The notes below the pieces were generated by a model. The model saw only the letters and a list, made by a program, of their open reading frames with translations, was not told the origin of the DNA and ran no database searches. This document shows, piece by piece, positions 44,938 to 53,584 of a DNA stretch of 64,000 bases (its first letter is position 1; every line of letters starts with the position of its first letter). The DNA is taken from NCBI RefSeq assembly GCF_024498355.1, contig NZ_CP101833.1, positions 415,001 to 479,000 of the forward strand. Reading direction: 5' to 3'. This DNA is from Bacillus pumilus. GTDB lineage: Bacteria; Bacillota; Bacilli; Bacillales; Bacillaceae. A program made the position numbers and the translations under genes.

Positions 44938-45684
44938 GTGGCGTTTTCAACGATAAAAGATTCTATCACCTTCCACCCGCTAGGAGATGCAGCGATCGTC
45001 ATTCAAGCTGGCGCCGACATACGTGAAGAGATTCATGAGCGTGTTGAGCAGCTGTTTGCATGTATTGAACAGCATCCATTTGACGGATATGTTGAAGCCG
45101 TTCAGGCCTTTACAAACGTGACGGTTTTTTACGAGCCGTATACCGTTCATCAATCTGCTCATCTTGATCCACATGGCAAGTCTCCATATGAATGGGTCAA
45201 AGCCTATATCCAAAAACTTCTTGAAGACAAATGGCAGGAGGGGGTTCACGCAAAGAGCCGCATCGTCGATATTCCTGTTTGTTACGGAGGAGCGCTTGGT
45301 CCTGATTTAGAAGAAGTCGCCCGCATCAATGGGTTGACGCCTGAAGAAGTCGTGCGTATTCACACAGCAGGGACGTATCTTGTCTATATGGTTGGATTTG
45401 CCCCGGGGTTTCCGTTTTTAGGCGGGCTTTCTGAAAAGATCGCAGCTCCGCGCAGGGAAACACCGAGAATGTCTATTCCGAAAGGGTCTGTGGGCATTGC
45501 GGGGAAGCAGACAGGCGTTTATCCGATTTCCACCCCAGGAGGCTGGCAGCTTATTGGACAGACCCCGCTGTCATTGTTTCGGCCGGATGATGAGATACCA
45601 AGTCTACTGAAGGCAGGGGATGAGGTCAGGTTTGTCCAAATGTCTGAAAAGGAATTTTTCAGCATGAAGGAGGCAGAACGTTGA
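44938..45684 (+). CDS. kipI: 5-oxoprolinase subunit PxpB / KipI
   Basis: 248 residues, allophanate-hydrolase subunit 1 family (VEAVQAFTNVTVFYEP, CYGGALGPDLEEVA, YMVGFAPGFPFLGGL, PRMSIPKGSVGIAGKQTG). In B. subtilis KipI also inhibits autophosphorylation of the sporulation kinase KinA and is part of the 5-oxoprolinase. GTG 44938 follows AGAGAGGTG. Its TGA overlaps the kipA TTG start. Confidence 0.92.
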   Translation: MAFSTIKDSITFHPLGDAAIVIQAGADIREEIHERVEQLFACIEQHPFDGYVEAVQAFTNVTVFYEPYTVHQSAHLDPHGKSPYEWVKAYIQKLLEDKWQEGVHAKSRIVDIPVCYGGALGPDLEEVARINGLTPEEVVRIHTAGTYLVYMVGFAPGFPFLGGLSEKIAAPRRETPRMSIPKGSVGIAGKQTGVYPISTPGGWQLIGQTPLSLFRPDDEIPSLLKAGDEVRFVQMSEKEFFSMKEAER

Positions 45685-46697
45685 GTATTCATGTCATCAA
45701 GCCGGGGATGTTCACAACCATTCAGGATAAGGGGCGCAAAGGCTATCAGAAGTATGGCGTCTTAACGAGCGGCGGCATGGATCCGCTCTCACTCAGAATC
45801 GCCAACATCCTCACCGGAAACCAAGAAAATGAAGCCGTGCTGGAAATGACTTTGATGGGGCCAGGTCCTGTGTTGACGTGTCAGAAGGATCAGCTGATTG
45901 CAGTCACTGGCGCTGATGTGGAGATCGATATTGATGGAGAGCCAGCACCTTTATGGAAGCCGCTTTTTATTCGAGCAGGAAGCACCATCACCTTTGGGCC
46001 TTGTAAGAGAGGCTGCCGTTCCTATCTTGCTGTGGCAGGTGGATTCGACGTCGAGCCAGTCATGCAGAGCAAAAGTACCTATGTGAGAGCGGGGATAGGC
46101 GGACTGAAAGGGCGTACGCTAGAAAAAGGAGACGTCCTGACCATTGGAGAGCCCTCATCAGTAGCAGCTAGCCTGTTTCACATGCTAAAAAGCAAAGAGA
46201 AACAAGCGAGATATAGCGCCCCTGATTGGACAGTCAGCCATGCTCATTTCTTGCCGCTGCGGAAATCACCAGTGATTCGGGTGTTGGCAGGCCGACATCT
46301 CTCTTATTTTCAGGAAGAATCTCAAACAGCCTTTTTTGAAAAGCCCTACCAGGTCACGCCCCAATCAGATCGCATGGGATGCAGATTGAAAGGGAAACCC
46401 ATTCACTTAAAGCAAAAGCTTGAATTGATTTCAGAAGCTGTTGCCTTTGGCTCTGTTCAAATCCCTCCTGACGGCCAGCCAATTATACTGCTGGCAGATC
46501 GCCAAACAACAGGCGGATACCCAAGAATTGGAGAAGTGGCAACAGTAGATCTACCGCTCATTGCGCAGGCGATGCCTGGTGCGAACCTGTATTTTGAGCA
46601 AATCGACCATCATGAAGCAGAACAAGCACTATTCAAGCAAGAAGCGGAAATAAGGGAACTGACCGCAAGAGTAAAGCTGGAAGCATTTTCGTTTTAG
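45681..46697 (+). CDS. kipA: 5-oxoprolinase subunit PxpC / KipA
   Basis: 338 residues, allophanate-hydrolase subunit 2 family (IKPGMFTTIQDKGRKGYQKYGV, GGMDPLSLRIANIL, SYLAVAGGFDV, QSDRMGCRLKG, PPDGQPIILLADRQTTGGYP). In B. subtilis KipA counteracts KipI. TTG 45681 shares four bases with the kipI stop and has AAGGAGG upstream, so the two subunits are coupled. Confidence 0.92.
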   Translation: MSIHVIKPGMFTTIQDKGRKGYQKYGVLTSGGMDPLSLRIANILTGNQENEAVLEMTLMGPGPVLTCQKDQLIAVTGADVEIDIDGEPAPLWKPLFIRAGSTITFGPCKRGCRSYLAVAGGFDVEPVMQSKSTYVRAGIGGLKGRTLEKGDVLTIGEPSSVAASLFHMLKSKEKQARYSAPDWTVSHAHFLPLRKSPVIRVLAGRHLSYFQEESQTAFFEKPYQVTPQSDRMGCRLKGKPIHLKQKLELISEAVAFGSVQIPPDGQPIILLADRQTTGGYPRIGEVATVDLPLIAQAMPGANLYFEQIDHHEAEQALFKQEAEIRELTARVKLEAFSF

Positions 46698-46711
46698 AAA
46701 AGGTGAGGAAC

Positions 46712-47485
46712 ATGCAAAACACAAATAAAACCGTTGTGAAATCAATGGAAATTTTGCGGCTTTTTATCACACACGAACAATTAACGTTAAATGAGATGAT
46801 TGAGCGAGCCCAAATGCCAAAAACATCTGTACACCGAATGGCGAGCTCATTAGCGGATATGGGGTTATTAGAAAAGCATGATTCAGGTGTTTACCGGTTA
46901 GGATTGATGTTCCTTGAATATGGTCAGCTTGTAGCCGACCGCCTTGATATTCGGAGGATTGCGAAGCCCTTTATGGAAAGCTTGCGAGATGAAGTGGGAG
47001 AAGCCGTACAGCTCATTATTCGTGAAGGAGACGAAGCCATTTACGTAGAAAAAATCGAAGGTACGCAGCCTGTACGGCTCTACACCGCCGTCGGCAGGCG
47101 ATCTCCACTATATGCTGGAGCCTGTGCGAGAAGTATTCTGTCCTTTTTGCCAGAGAAAGAGAGACTGGCCTATATTGACTCGATCGAGCTAGGGAAAATC
47201 GGAATTGGAACCATTACAGATAAAGAAGTCCTGCGGAACATACTCGAAGAATCAAATAAACGGGGCTATACGTTAAGCTATTCAGAGCTTGAAAACTATA
47301 CAGCTGCTATTGGAGCGCCTATTTTCAATCATCTCGGAGAAGTGGCCGCAGGCATTAGCATTGCAGGGTTTGAAGCAGGATATCAAAAGGAACGCCTGCC
47401 TTACTTAATTGAGCAGGTCAAAAAAGCCGCCAGCGGTATTTCGAGAGAACTAGGTTTTTCATCTAAACAAATAAAAAGCCAATGA
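46712..47485 (+). CDS. kipR: IclR-family regulator KipR
   Basis: 257 residues: N-terminal winged helix (VKSMEILRLFITHEQLTLNEMIERAQMPKTSVHRMASSLADMGLL in parts) and the IclR effector domain (RSPLYAGACARSILSFLP). In B. subtilis KipR represses the kip operon. GTG 46703 is in frame, but AGGTG fits ATG 46712. Its stop lies in the terminator stem. Confidence 0.9.
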   Translation: MQNTNKTVVKSMEILRLFITHEQLTLNEMIERAQMPKTSVHRMASSLADMGLLEKHDSGVYRLGLMFLEYGQLVADRLDIRRIAKPFMESLRDEVGEAVQLIIREGDEAIYVEKIEGTQPVRLYTAVGRRSPLYAGACARSILSFLPEKERLAYIDSIELGKIGIGTITDKEVLRNILEESNKRGYTLSYSELENYTAAIGAPIFNHLGEVAAGISIAGFEAGYQKERLPYLIEQVKKAASGISRELGFSSKQIKSQ

Positions 47486-47506
47486 CCGTCAAGATCATTG
47501 GCTTTT
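47474..47506. terminator. Terminator of the kip operon
   Basis: AAAAGCCAATGA pairs with TCATTGGCTTTT; overlaps the kipR stop and faces the convergent azoreductase. Confidence 0.85.
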
Positions 47507-47518
47507 CTGTATGATTGA

Positions 47519-48154
47519 TTAGAAAGTTTTTCCTAAAGCTTTTGCACGTTCAATGGCATCTGCTTTAATTTGTTCTGCTTTCGCAGGCTCAGCATTGTGA
47601 CCTTCAACAATAAGACCTTCGAAAGAAGGAATTCCGAAGAAGCTCGCAATTGTTCCAAGGTAACGGTGGCCTGCTTCAAGCTCAGCAGCAGGACCTTCAG
47701 AGTAGTATCCGCCACGTGCTTGGATGTGTAGCGCTTTTTTGTCTGTTAATAAACCAACAGGACCTTGCTCTGTATATTTGAATGTTTTACCAGCTACAGC
47801 AACAGAGTCGATGTATGCTTTAAGAACTGGTGGGAATGAGAAGTTCCAAAGTGGTGAAACAAATACATATTTGTCAGCAGAAACGAATTGATCGCTTAAT
47901 TCGTTTAGGCGAGCAACTTTTGCTTGCTCTTCAGCTGAAAGTGTATCGAAGCCAGCACCAGATTGTAGCTTGCCCCAGCCAGCGAATACATCTGCGTCAA
48001 TGTGAGGAATGTTTTCTTTGTACAAATCAATATGTACAATCTCGTCACTTGGGTTTGCTTCCTTATAAGATTCGATAAATGCTTTAGCAGTAGCCATACT
48101 GTAAGAAACTGTTTCATCATGTGGATGTGCAGTGATGTATAAAACTTTTGCCAT
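47519..48154 (-). CDS. azoR: FMN-dependent NADH-azoreductase (AzoR2/YvaB-like)
   Basis: 211 residues, the length of B. subtilis YvaB. Flavodoxin-like start [23 protein letters not shown]-contact [21 protein letters not shown] and [14 protein letters not shown]. Reduces azo compounds and quinones; in B. subtilis azoR2 is induced by catechol/quinone stress through MhqR. It is inserted between kipR and lipC, which are adjacent in B. subtilis. An MhqR-like box and a good promoter lie upstream. Confidence 0.9.
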   Translation of the reverse strand: MAKVLYITAHPHDETVSYSMATAKAFIESYKEANPSDEIVHIDLYKENIPHIDADVFAGWGKLQSGAGFDTLSAEEQAKVARLNELSDQFVSADKYVFVSPLWNFSFPPVLKAYIDSVAVAGKTFKYTEQGPVGLLTDKKALHIQARGGYYSEGPAAELEAGHRYLGTIASFFGIPSFEGLIVEGHNAEPAKAEQIKADAIERAKALGKTF

Positions 48155-48571
48155 AATTCATTCAATCCTTTCTGTTTCAGTGATTTTTTTTAGCGTATCC
48201 CAAAGATACACTGAATATGTGGCATCTTTAATCATATTGGAATGCTATGAAAAAGATGTAACAAGCACAGTTACATGAAAACTGATATTTTCATTGTAAT
48301 CACAATGTAGTTTGAAGTCAAGGTATAAAGTCTCGAAATCAAGATAAAAAGTTTGTAAATTTTTCTGGAACACGTTGAAACAAGGATTTAAGCATAAAAA
48401 GCCTACTCCTATTGAACAAAAAATCGATCGAGTTCGCAAGTAAAGAGTTTGTAAAGGCGTCTCATCCTGTGGATTTGAAAAAAAGATGAATGCCCCTAAG
48501 CCATCTGCTACAAGCATCTATTCTCATTTTTCGTATATATAAGAGAAGGCAGGAGAGAGTGAGGGATAAGA
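48155..48571. other. azoR-lipC intergenic region
   Basis: 417 bases between divergent azoR and lipC. It holds the azoR promoter and operator listed separately. Close to lipC a CGTATATATA stretch could be a mother-cell sigma -10, but I could not find a matching -35. No ORF. Confidence 0.5.
48293..48349 (-). promoter_or_regulatory. azoR promoter with MhqR-like operator
   Basis: On the minus strand, -35 TTGACT (48316-48321) and -10 TACAAT (48293-48298) are 17 bases apart. Immediately upstream (48329-48349) lies TCTCGAAATCAAGATAAAA, which fits the imperfect inverted repeat known for the B. subtilis quinone-stress repressor MhqR (ATCTCGA..TCGAGAT core followed by AAAA). Confidence 0.6.
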
Positions 48572-49204
48572 GTGGGACGATCCTATGTTGCGATTGGAGA
48601 TTCCTTAACGGTTGGGGTGGGGGCACGTTTATTTGGCGGAGGCTTTGCCGAGCGGTTAAGGGCGATGCTTGAAAAAAAGCTGCATACGCCGGTCGAGCTG
48701 TCCGTTTTTGCGAAATCAGGGTTAACGACGGAGGAAATCTTACAGCTCTTCAAGCGGTCTGATGTGAGACGTGCTATTGCAAAAGCGGACATCATCACCA
48801 TTACAGGCTGCGGGAATGATCTTGTTCAAGCTGTTCAGCAGTATGAAGAAGGTGGAGATGAAAAGAAACTGCTGCAAGCGTCCATGCATTGTCAGTCGAA
48901 TTTTAGCAAGATGATTCAAGAAATCGCTCAGATCAAAAAAGGGCAGCATCAGCCATACTGCGTGTATTTATTGAATTTATATAATCCCTTTCCACAAATA
49001 CCGATAGCCGAGCGATGGCTGCAGCAATACAACCATCATCTTCGATTGCTGGCAGCTAGTCCGCATGTAGAAGTTGTGGATGTTTACCACGCGTTTGAAG
49101 GACATGAAAGAGCTTACTTATCGATTGATCAATTCCATCCGAACCATAAAGGATATGAAGCAATGGCAGAAGCATTGTTTCAACAATCCTCTAAACAGCT
49201 GTAA
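48572..49204 (+). CDS. lipC: GDSL-type spore lipase LipC (YcsK)
   Basis: 210-residue SGNH hydrolase. Block I is VAIGDSLTVGVG with the nucleophile Ser near residue 11, block III GCGND, and block V DQFHPNHKGY with Asp and His. B. subtilis LipC is a spore phospholipase B-like enzyme acting in germination. No signal peptide, as expected for a coat protein made in the mother cell. GTG 48572 with GAGGGA upstream. Confidence 0.88.
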   Translation: MGRSYVAIGDSLTVGVGARLFGGGFAERLRAMLEKKLHTPVELSVFAKSGLTTEEILQLFKRSDVRRAIAKADIITITGCGNDLVQAVQQYEEGGDEKKLLQASMHCQSNFSKMIQEIAQIKKGQHQPYCVYLLNLYNPFPQIPIAERWLQQYNHHLRLLAASPHVEVVDVYHAFEGHERAYLSIDQFHPNHKGYEAMAEALFQQSSKQL

Positions 49205-49227
49205 TCCGGTGGGATTGCAGTTTTTTT
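49199..49227 (+). terminator. Terminator of lipC
   Basis: CTGTAATCC pairs with GGATTGCAG (one G-U), followed by seven T; it overlaps the lipC stop. Confidence 0.85.
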
Positions 49228-49291
49228 CATTCTTTTAAATGAAGGGCTGTTTCGATATGATAAAAGAAACGAAGACAAAAGAGGTGTATAC

Positions 49292-50374
49292 ATGAAGGAG
49301 ATCAACGCGTATTTTCATGAAATGAAAGGAACAGCTTATGAGGTGGGAAAGCAGCAGGCTGTCTGGCTTAAAGAGAATCCTTTGCTAAAGACACAATATA
49401 TTCGATCAGAACCGGTGGCAAAAGAGGCTGTGAAGGAAACAAAGCAGCTGCTTCGTCCCTATCTTCCTCAGTTAGATGAAGAGATCTCGGGGTTTTGTGA
49501 TGAACTGAAATTGGATGAAACTTATTTGATCTTTTACTATTCATCGCATCTTCAGCCAGGCTGCTCCCATTGCGTGATACAGGGAAAAAAGACGACAGAT
49601 CAACAAACGGTGTTGCTGCGTAACTATGACTTTTCCCCGATATTTGATGATATGCGCCTTGTGTCTACACATGTAGAAGGCTTGGCCGTTCATACAGGCT
49701 CGTCACTGCTGTTGTTTGGCAGGTCTGACGGGATGAATGAGCATGGGCTTTCTGTGACATTCTCTGCATGCGGGCCGCCAATTGGCAATGAACCCGGCTT
49801 AAAGCCTCCAGCCGTTGCTGGTTTGCAAGTATATCATGTGATTCGATCTGTTTTGGAATACTGTGAAACAGTTGAGGAAGCCATTCGTTCTATACAGGAA
49901 ATGCCTGTTGCCTCAAATGTGCACCTCATGCTTGCCGATCGAAAAGGAGAGGCGGCTGCAATTGAAATGATGGACGGACAAAAAGCTGTTAGAAGACCGG
50001 AGCGTGGTTATATTGCAGCAACGAATCATCCGCTTGCTGATCAAACGGTAAAAGGGATGACCAAACACCATTCTGTCGTCAGGTACGAAATGTTAATGGA
50101 GGCTTTAGAAGAACAACGATCAAGCGATTCTCTCGTCAAGCTATTTCAGACAGAATATCCAGATGGTCTGACTGTGCACAATTATGAGGAGTTGTTTGGG
50201 ACAATGCGAACTGTCATGTTCCGGCCGGAGGAAGGGACGATGGATTATTGCTTTGGCTCTCCAGTATACAACCGAACTTATTCATTAAGAGCTGGGGGCA
50301 CACTGCCCTTCCGTGAAAAAAAGGTTCAATTTCATCAAAAGGAGTATGGACCATCATTTTGGAAAAACGTATGA
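49292..50374 (+). CDS. C45-family (acyl-CoA:6-APA acyltransferase-like) autoproteolytic hydrolase
   Basis: 360 residues of the peptidase C45 / linear amide hydrolase group. Features: N-terminal FHEMKGTAYEVGKQQA, the processing/catalytic Cys within GCSHCVI near residue 91, LLRNYDFSP after it, and ATNHPLAD further on. Such Ntn enzymes self-cleave to expose an N-terminal Cys and hydrolyse or transfer amide-linked acyl groups. The native substrate is unknown. GAGGTG precedes ATG 49292. Not next to lipC in B. subtilis 168 as far as I recall. Confidence 0.8.
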   Translation: MKEINAYFHEMKGTAYEVGKQQAVWLKENPLLKTQYIRSEPVAKEAVKETKQLLRPYLPQLDEEISGFCDELKLDETYLIFYYSSHLQPGCSHCVIQGKKTTDQQTVLLRNYDFSPIFDDMRLVSTHVEGLAVHTGSSLLLFGRSDGMNEHGLSVTFSACGPPIGNEPGLKPPAVAGLQVYHVIRSVLEYCETVEEAIRSIQEMPVASNVHLMLADRKGEAAAIEMMDGQKAVRRPERGYIAATNHPLADQTVKGMTKHHSVVRYEMLMEALEEQRSSDSLVKLFQTEYPDGLTVHNYEELFGTMRTVMFRPEEGTMDYCFGSPVYNRTYSLRAGGTLPFREKKVQFHQKEYGPSFWKNV

Positions 50375-50395
50375 CCGGGACATGGTCTTTCATTT

Positions 50396-50416
50396 TTGTC
50401 ACAGTCAATGTGCCAA
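50396..50416. promoter_or_regulatory. MtlR operator upstream of mtlR
   Basis: TTGTCAC-N7-GTGCCAA, the same box as at mtlA with one base changed in the right arm. It suggests autoregulation of mtlR. Confidence 0.7.
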
Positions 50417-50447
50417 AGTCAGATGAACTAAAGATTGCATCGCTGGT

Positions 50448-50461
50448 TGAAAGCGTTTTAT
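50448..50461. promoter_or_regulatory. Candidate cre upstream of mtlR
   Basis: TGAAAGCGTTTTAT, 13 of 14 bases identical to the mtlA cre, 32 bases after the operator. It may overlap the -35 (TTGAAA). Confidence 0.62.
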
Positions 50462-50506
50462 ATTAAAGTGTGACAATAGACCTATGTAAGCAGAAGGAGG
50501 CATTTC

Positions 50507-52594
50507 ATGTACATAACGGCACGAGAACAGAAAGTGATCAAATATATGATTCAGCAAAATCGTTATGTCACCATTCGTGAGATAGCCGATTCTGTCCAGG
50601 TGAGTACAAGAACCATCCATAGAGAAATCAAATCTATTAAACCTATTTTAAAGAATTACCACCTTTCGCTAGACAAACAGCCGGGGAAAGGCTTGAAGGC
50701 GGTTGGCGAACAGGAGGATAAACAGCGGCTTCTTGCTCATATTTCAAATGAGGATCAAATCGAATATAGTTCTGATGAACGGAAGCTCTTAATTCTGTGT
50801 GCGCTGCTTGAAGCGAAGGAACCGGTTAAATTATATACACTCGCAGCCGACCTGCAGGTAACAAATGCGACCATCAGCTACGATTTAGATGAGCTGACGG
50901 ACTGGATCGCTCCTTACGGCTTGCAGCTTATTCGAAAGCGCGGGTACGGCATTGAATTAAAAGGGCCTGAGGAAGCAAAACGAAAAATTGTTGGCAATCT
51001 CATTGTTGATCGACTCGACATTCAATTATTTTTGGAAACGATTGAAATGAATATCAAACATCGAACGAAGGCGACGGAAAAGGTGTTTGGCGTTGTCAGC
51101 AGAGGACAGCTGCTCAAGGTAGAAAGACTGCTCTTTCATTTGAAAAATCGACTGTCGCTCTCATTGTCTGATAGTGCATATATTGCACTTGTCGTTCACT
51201 TAACCTATGCCATTGAACGGATTCAGCTTGGCGAAACCATTCGAATGGAAGAGGAAGAGCTGCTTGAACTAACGCGGACGAAAGAATTTGAATCATCCCT
51301 GCGAATCGCAAGAGCACTTGAACGCATGTTTAATGTCGAGATCCCTGAAGCAGAAGTTGGATATATGACCATCCATCTGCGCAGTGCAAATCGTAGCTTT
51401 CAGACAGAATACCGTATTGATGAAATCGAGCTGGATATCGCGATTAGAACGAAGAAGCTCATTGATTTTATTTCAAATAAAACCGGCTACCAATTAAATG
51501 AGAATGATTCGTTGTATGAGGGACTCGTGTCTCATCTCGAACCTGCGATGAACCGTTTAAAGGAAAAGATGAGAATTTATAACCCGCTCACACAGCAAAT
51601 TAAAAAAGACTACTTTTTGCTTTTCATGGCGATTGAAGAAGGAGTCGAGCGTTTCTTTCCGGAGATTGAATTTCCAGAGGATGAAATTGCCTTTATTGTG
51701 CTGCACTTTGGCTCAGTGCTTGAAATCAAAAAAGAAGAAACAAAGATTCATGCATTGGTCGTTTGCTCAAGCGGAATCGGTTCCTCTAAAATGCTCGCAT
51801 CACGGTTGAAAAAAGAGCTGCCAGAGATCGCTAAATTCGATTTATCTTCCTTGATGGAGCTAAAGGAAATTGATGCCGCGAGCTATGACATGATTGTATC
51901 GACGGTTCCTATTCCCTATGATCATATCGATTACATCATGGTCAGTCCGCTTTTAAACGAGGATGACGCCTTGCGTGTGAAGGCTCATATTAAACGAAAG
52001 ATTCCTTATATGATAGAGAAAAAAAGAACGAAAGAATCTGTAACAGAACCCGTGCAAGAAACCATTGATATGATGGCGGTTACAGAGCAGGTGACGAACT
52101 ATATGTCTGTGATTCGCGGCATTTTGTCCCATTTTACAATCGAAAAAAAGAAGACGCTGCCGCATCATGAGGCAACAATCAGACAGCTGCTTCGTCAGAT
52201 TGAAAGTGAAGGATATGTAAAACATGCAGACAATGTCGCAACCAGCTTACTTGAACGTGAACAGCAAGGCGGTTTAGGCATTCCAGGTACTACGTTTGCT
52301 CTTTTTCACTTAAAGCATGAACTCATCAAAGAGCCAATCTTTCATATCTATGATCTTGATGAGGCATACGAGGTCAAAAGCATGGATGGCGGTCAGCAGA
52401 TGATGTCACGCATGCTTATGATGCTGGCGCCGCTAGAGCTTGGCAAGGAAGGCTCTGAAATGTTTAGTCTGATCAGTTCATCCATCATTGAAAGTGAAGA
52501 GAGCATGGCGCTGTATGGACATGGGGCAAAGGAAGAGATTGAACAAAAATTACATCAGCTTTTCTATCAATTTGTAAAAGAGGCAAAGTGGTAA
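50507..52594 (+). CDS. mtlR: Mannitol operon activator MtlR (PRD-containing)
   Basis: 695-residue PTS-controlled activator. Order: DeoR-type HTH (about 1-60, [21 protein letters not shown]), second HTH (about 80-150), PRD1 and PRD2 (His near 342 in [10 protein letters not shown] and near 399 in VLHFGS), EIIB-Gat-like domain with Cys near 420 ([11 protein letters not shown]), and an EIIA-Mtl-like domain with His near 600 ([10 protein letters not shown]). These positions match the regulatory residues known in B. subtilis MtlR (H342, H399, C419, H599). AGGAGG precedes ATG 50507. It is located 13 kb from mtlAFD. Confidence 0.93.
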   Translation: MYITAREQKVIKYMIQQNRYVTIREIADSVQVSTRTIHREIKSIKPILKNYHLSLDKQPGKGLKAVGEQEDKQRLLAHISNEDQIEYSSDERKLLILCALLEAKEPVKLYTLAADLQVTNATISYDLDELTDWIAPYGLQLIRKRGYGIELKGPEEAKRKIVGNLIVDRLDIQLFLETIEMNIKHRTKATEKVFGVVSRGQLLKVERLLFHLKNRLSLSLSDSAYIALVVHLTYAIERIQLGETIRMEEEELLELTRTKEFESSLRIARALERMFNVEIPEAEVGYMTIHLRSANRSFQTEYRIDEIELDIAIRTKKLIDFISNKTGYQLNENDSLYEGLVSHLEPAMNRLKEKMRIYNPLTQQIKKDYFLLFMAIEEGVERFFPEIEFPEDEIAFIVLHFGSVLEIKKEETKIHALVVCSSGIGSSKMLASRLKKELPEIAKFDLSSLMELKEIDAASYDMIVSTVPIPYDHIDYIMVSPLLNEDDALRVKAHIKRKIPYMIEKKRTKESVTEPVQETIDMMAVTEQVTNYMSVIRGILSHFTIEKKKTLPHHEATIRQLLRQIESEGYVKHADNVATSLLEREQQGGLGIPGTTFALFHLKHELIKEPIFHIYDLDEAYEVKSMDGGQQMMSRMLMMLAPLELGKEGSEMFSLISSSIIESEESMALYGHGAKEEIEQKLHQLFYQFVKEAKW

Positions 52595-52600
52595 GAAAAA

Positions 52601-52627
52601 GGCCGAGAGCTTACTCGCTTCTCGGCT
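52601..52627. repeat. 27-base hairpin direct repeat, left copy
   Basis: GCCGAGA-N11-TCTCGGC stem, 6 bases after the mtlR stop. The same 27 bases (one change) recur at 52803-52829, flanking a 175-base insert. This copy lacks the T-run of the right copy. Confidence 0.85.
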
Positions 52628-52747
52628 CAGCGTGTAGACAAACCCTCGCATTCGGTGTCAGTCCTGCGTGCCGGTGCTCACGAATGTCACATTCGCTCCG
52701 CTCCGGTACTCGTCCTTCCTAGACTGCAAAGGTTTTCTATCACGCTG
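52628..52747. repeat. 120-base imperfect palindromic element (MITE-like)
   Basis: The ends are imperfect inverted repeats of about 17 bases: CAGCGTGTAGACAAACC on the left, and CAGCGTGATAGAAAACC read from the right on the other strand. The apex CGAATG-TCA-CATTCG falls exactly at the centre (52681-52695), with CCGG-rich arms partly paired between. The whole segment can fold into one long hairpin. No ORF. Looks like a small non-coding mobile or repeated extragenic element; the family is unknown to me. Confidence 0.65.
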
Positions 52748-52799
52748 AAAAGAAGACAAAGGGCTAAAATAAAGTTCATTTTAGCCCTTTGTCAACAAT
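52748..52799. repeat. 52-base hairpin repeat, copy 2
   Basis: Identical to 6130-6181 at 51 of 52 positions. Here it adjoins the 120-base palindrome within the insert. Confidence 0.85.
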
Positions 52800-52802
52800 C
52801 TG

Positions 52803-52835
52803 GGCCGAGAGCTTATTCGCTTCTCGGCTTTTTTG
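52803..52835. terminator. 27-base hairpin direct repeat, right copy; mtlR / methyltransferase terminator
   Basis: GCCGAGA-N11-TCTCGGC followed by TTTTTT. It overlaps the methyltransferase stop on the minus strand. Duplicate of 52601-52627. Confidence 0.8.
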
Positions 52836-53424
52836 CTGTGACACAGACAACGAGGGTTGGACGAATTTCCTCGTACTGCACAGAAAAATGGTCAAACCCC
52901 GCAAACTGTAAGTCATTCAGTATGTTTTCACCCATCTCTTTTGTTCGATTGGCGTCAGCCCCTTTTTCTCTTGGCTGCATCACAATGACGATTTTTCCGC
53001 CCGGCTTTAAGGTGTGATAAAGATTGAGTAAGCCGGTCTTTGGGGCATCCCAAATCGTGTAATTGTTAACAGAAAGCACTTTGTCATACTGCTCTCCCGG
53101 CAGACGTGTTTTCTCAATTTTCCCAACATACAGCCGGACCTGTTCGCCTTTTGAACGTTTGCTGACGCGGGACTGTGCCTGCTCCTGCATGGTCGAGGAA
53201 GCATCCAGCCCATCAATGTGAAGATCTTCGTAATGCTTAAGCATATGTTTCATGCTATAGCCGGGGCCATAGCCTATCTCTAAAATATGTTCACCATCAT
53301 CAAGCTCTAAATGGCGGATCGCCCACTGATTCAATGCTCTATTTTCATTTGCCATAATGAAGCCTGCGATCCTTCCAAGCCAGCCTTTTGGTCTGCTAAA
53401 GGTTTTCGAAAGGGTTGACAGCAT
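52813..53424 (-). CDS. SAM-dependent methyltransferase (class I)
   Basis: 203 residues with a Rossmann-type methyltransferase core: motif I ILEIGYGPGYS, motif post I GLDASSTM, and LYHTLKPGGKIVIVMQP in the second half. Substrate unknown. The frame extends to 53616, but AAAAGGAG with 9-base spacing selects ATG 53424. The last codons lie inside the terminator hairpin, which itself is duplicated downstream. Confidence 0.82.
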   Translation of the reverse strand: MLSTLSKTFSRPKGWLGRIAGFIMANENRALNQWAIRHLELDDGEHILEIGYGPGYSMKHMLKHYEDLHIDGLDASSTMQEQAQSRVSKRSKGEQVRLYVGKIEKTRLPGEQYDKVLSVNNYTIWDAPKTGLLNLYHTLKPGGKIVIVMQPREKGADANRTKEMGENILNDLQFAGFDHFSVQYEEIRPTLVVCVTAKKPRSE

Positions 53425-53520
53425 ATGAGAACGCTCCTTTTTGATGATCATGTAACCGATTTTTCCTATGTTGAAACATGACCACCTGTTTTTCAAAACG
53501 CATTCGTACAGCATAGGGAT

Positions 53521-53546
53521 GTTTGAGTGGAAAAATGCAGTGGTAA
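53521..53546 (+). promoter_or_regulatory. SigB-type promoter of ydaD
   Basis: GTTTGA (-35), 14-base spacer, TGGTAA (-10); one mismatch each from GTTTAA and GGGTAA. Same layout as the promoter before ydaG. Confidence 0.55.
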
Positions 53547-53584
53547 TGAAAGGATACATCAACAAATCAAGGAGGAGCTTACAC

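Noticed and set aside
52628..52802. CRISPR-like or IS-encoded structure
   Set aside because: No repeated spacer units and no transposase ORF; only palindromic non-coding sequence.
52655..53017. 120-codon plus-strand ORF starting inside the 52.6-kb repeat element
   Set aside because: Begins in the palindromic repeat, runs antisense into the methyltransferase, has no ribosome site and a composition unlike real proteins.
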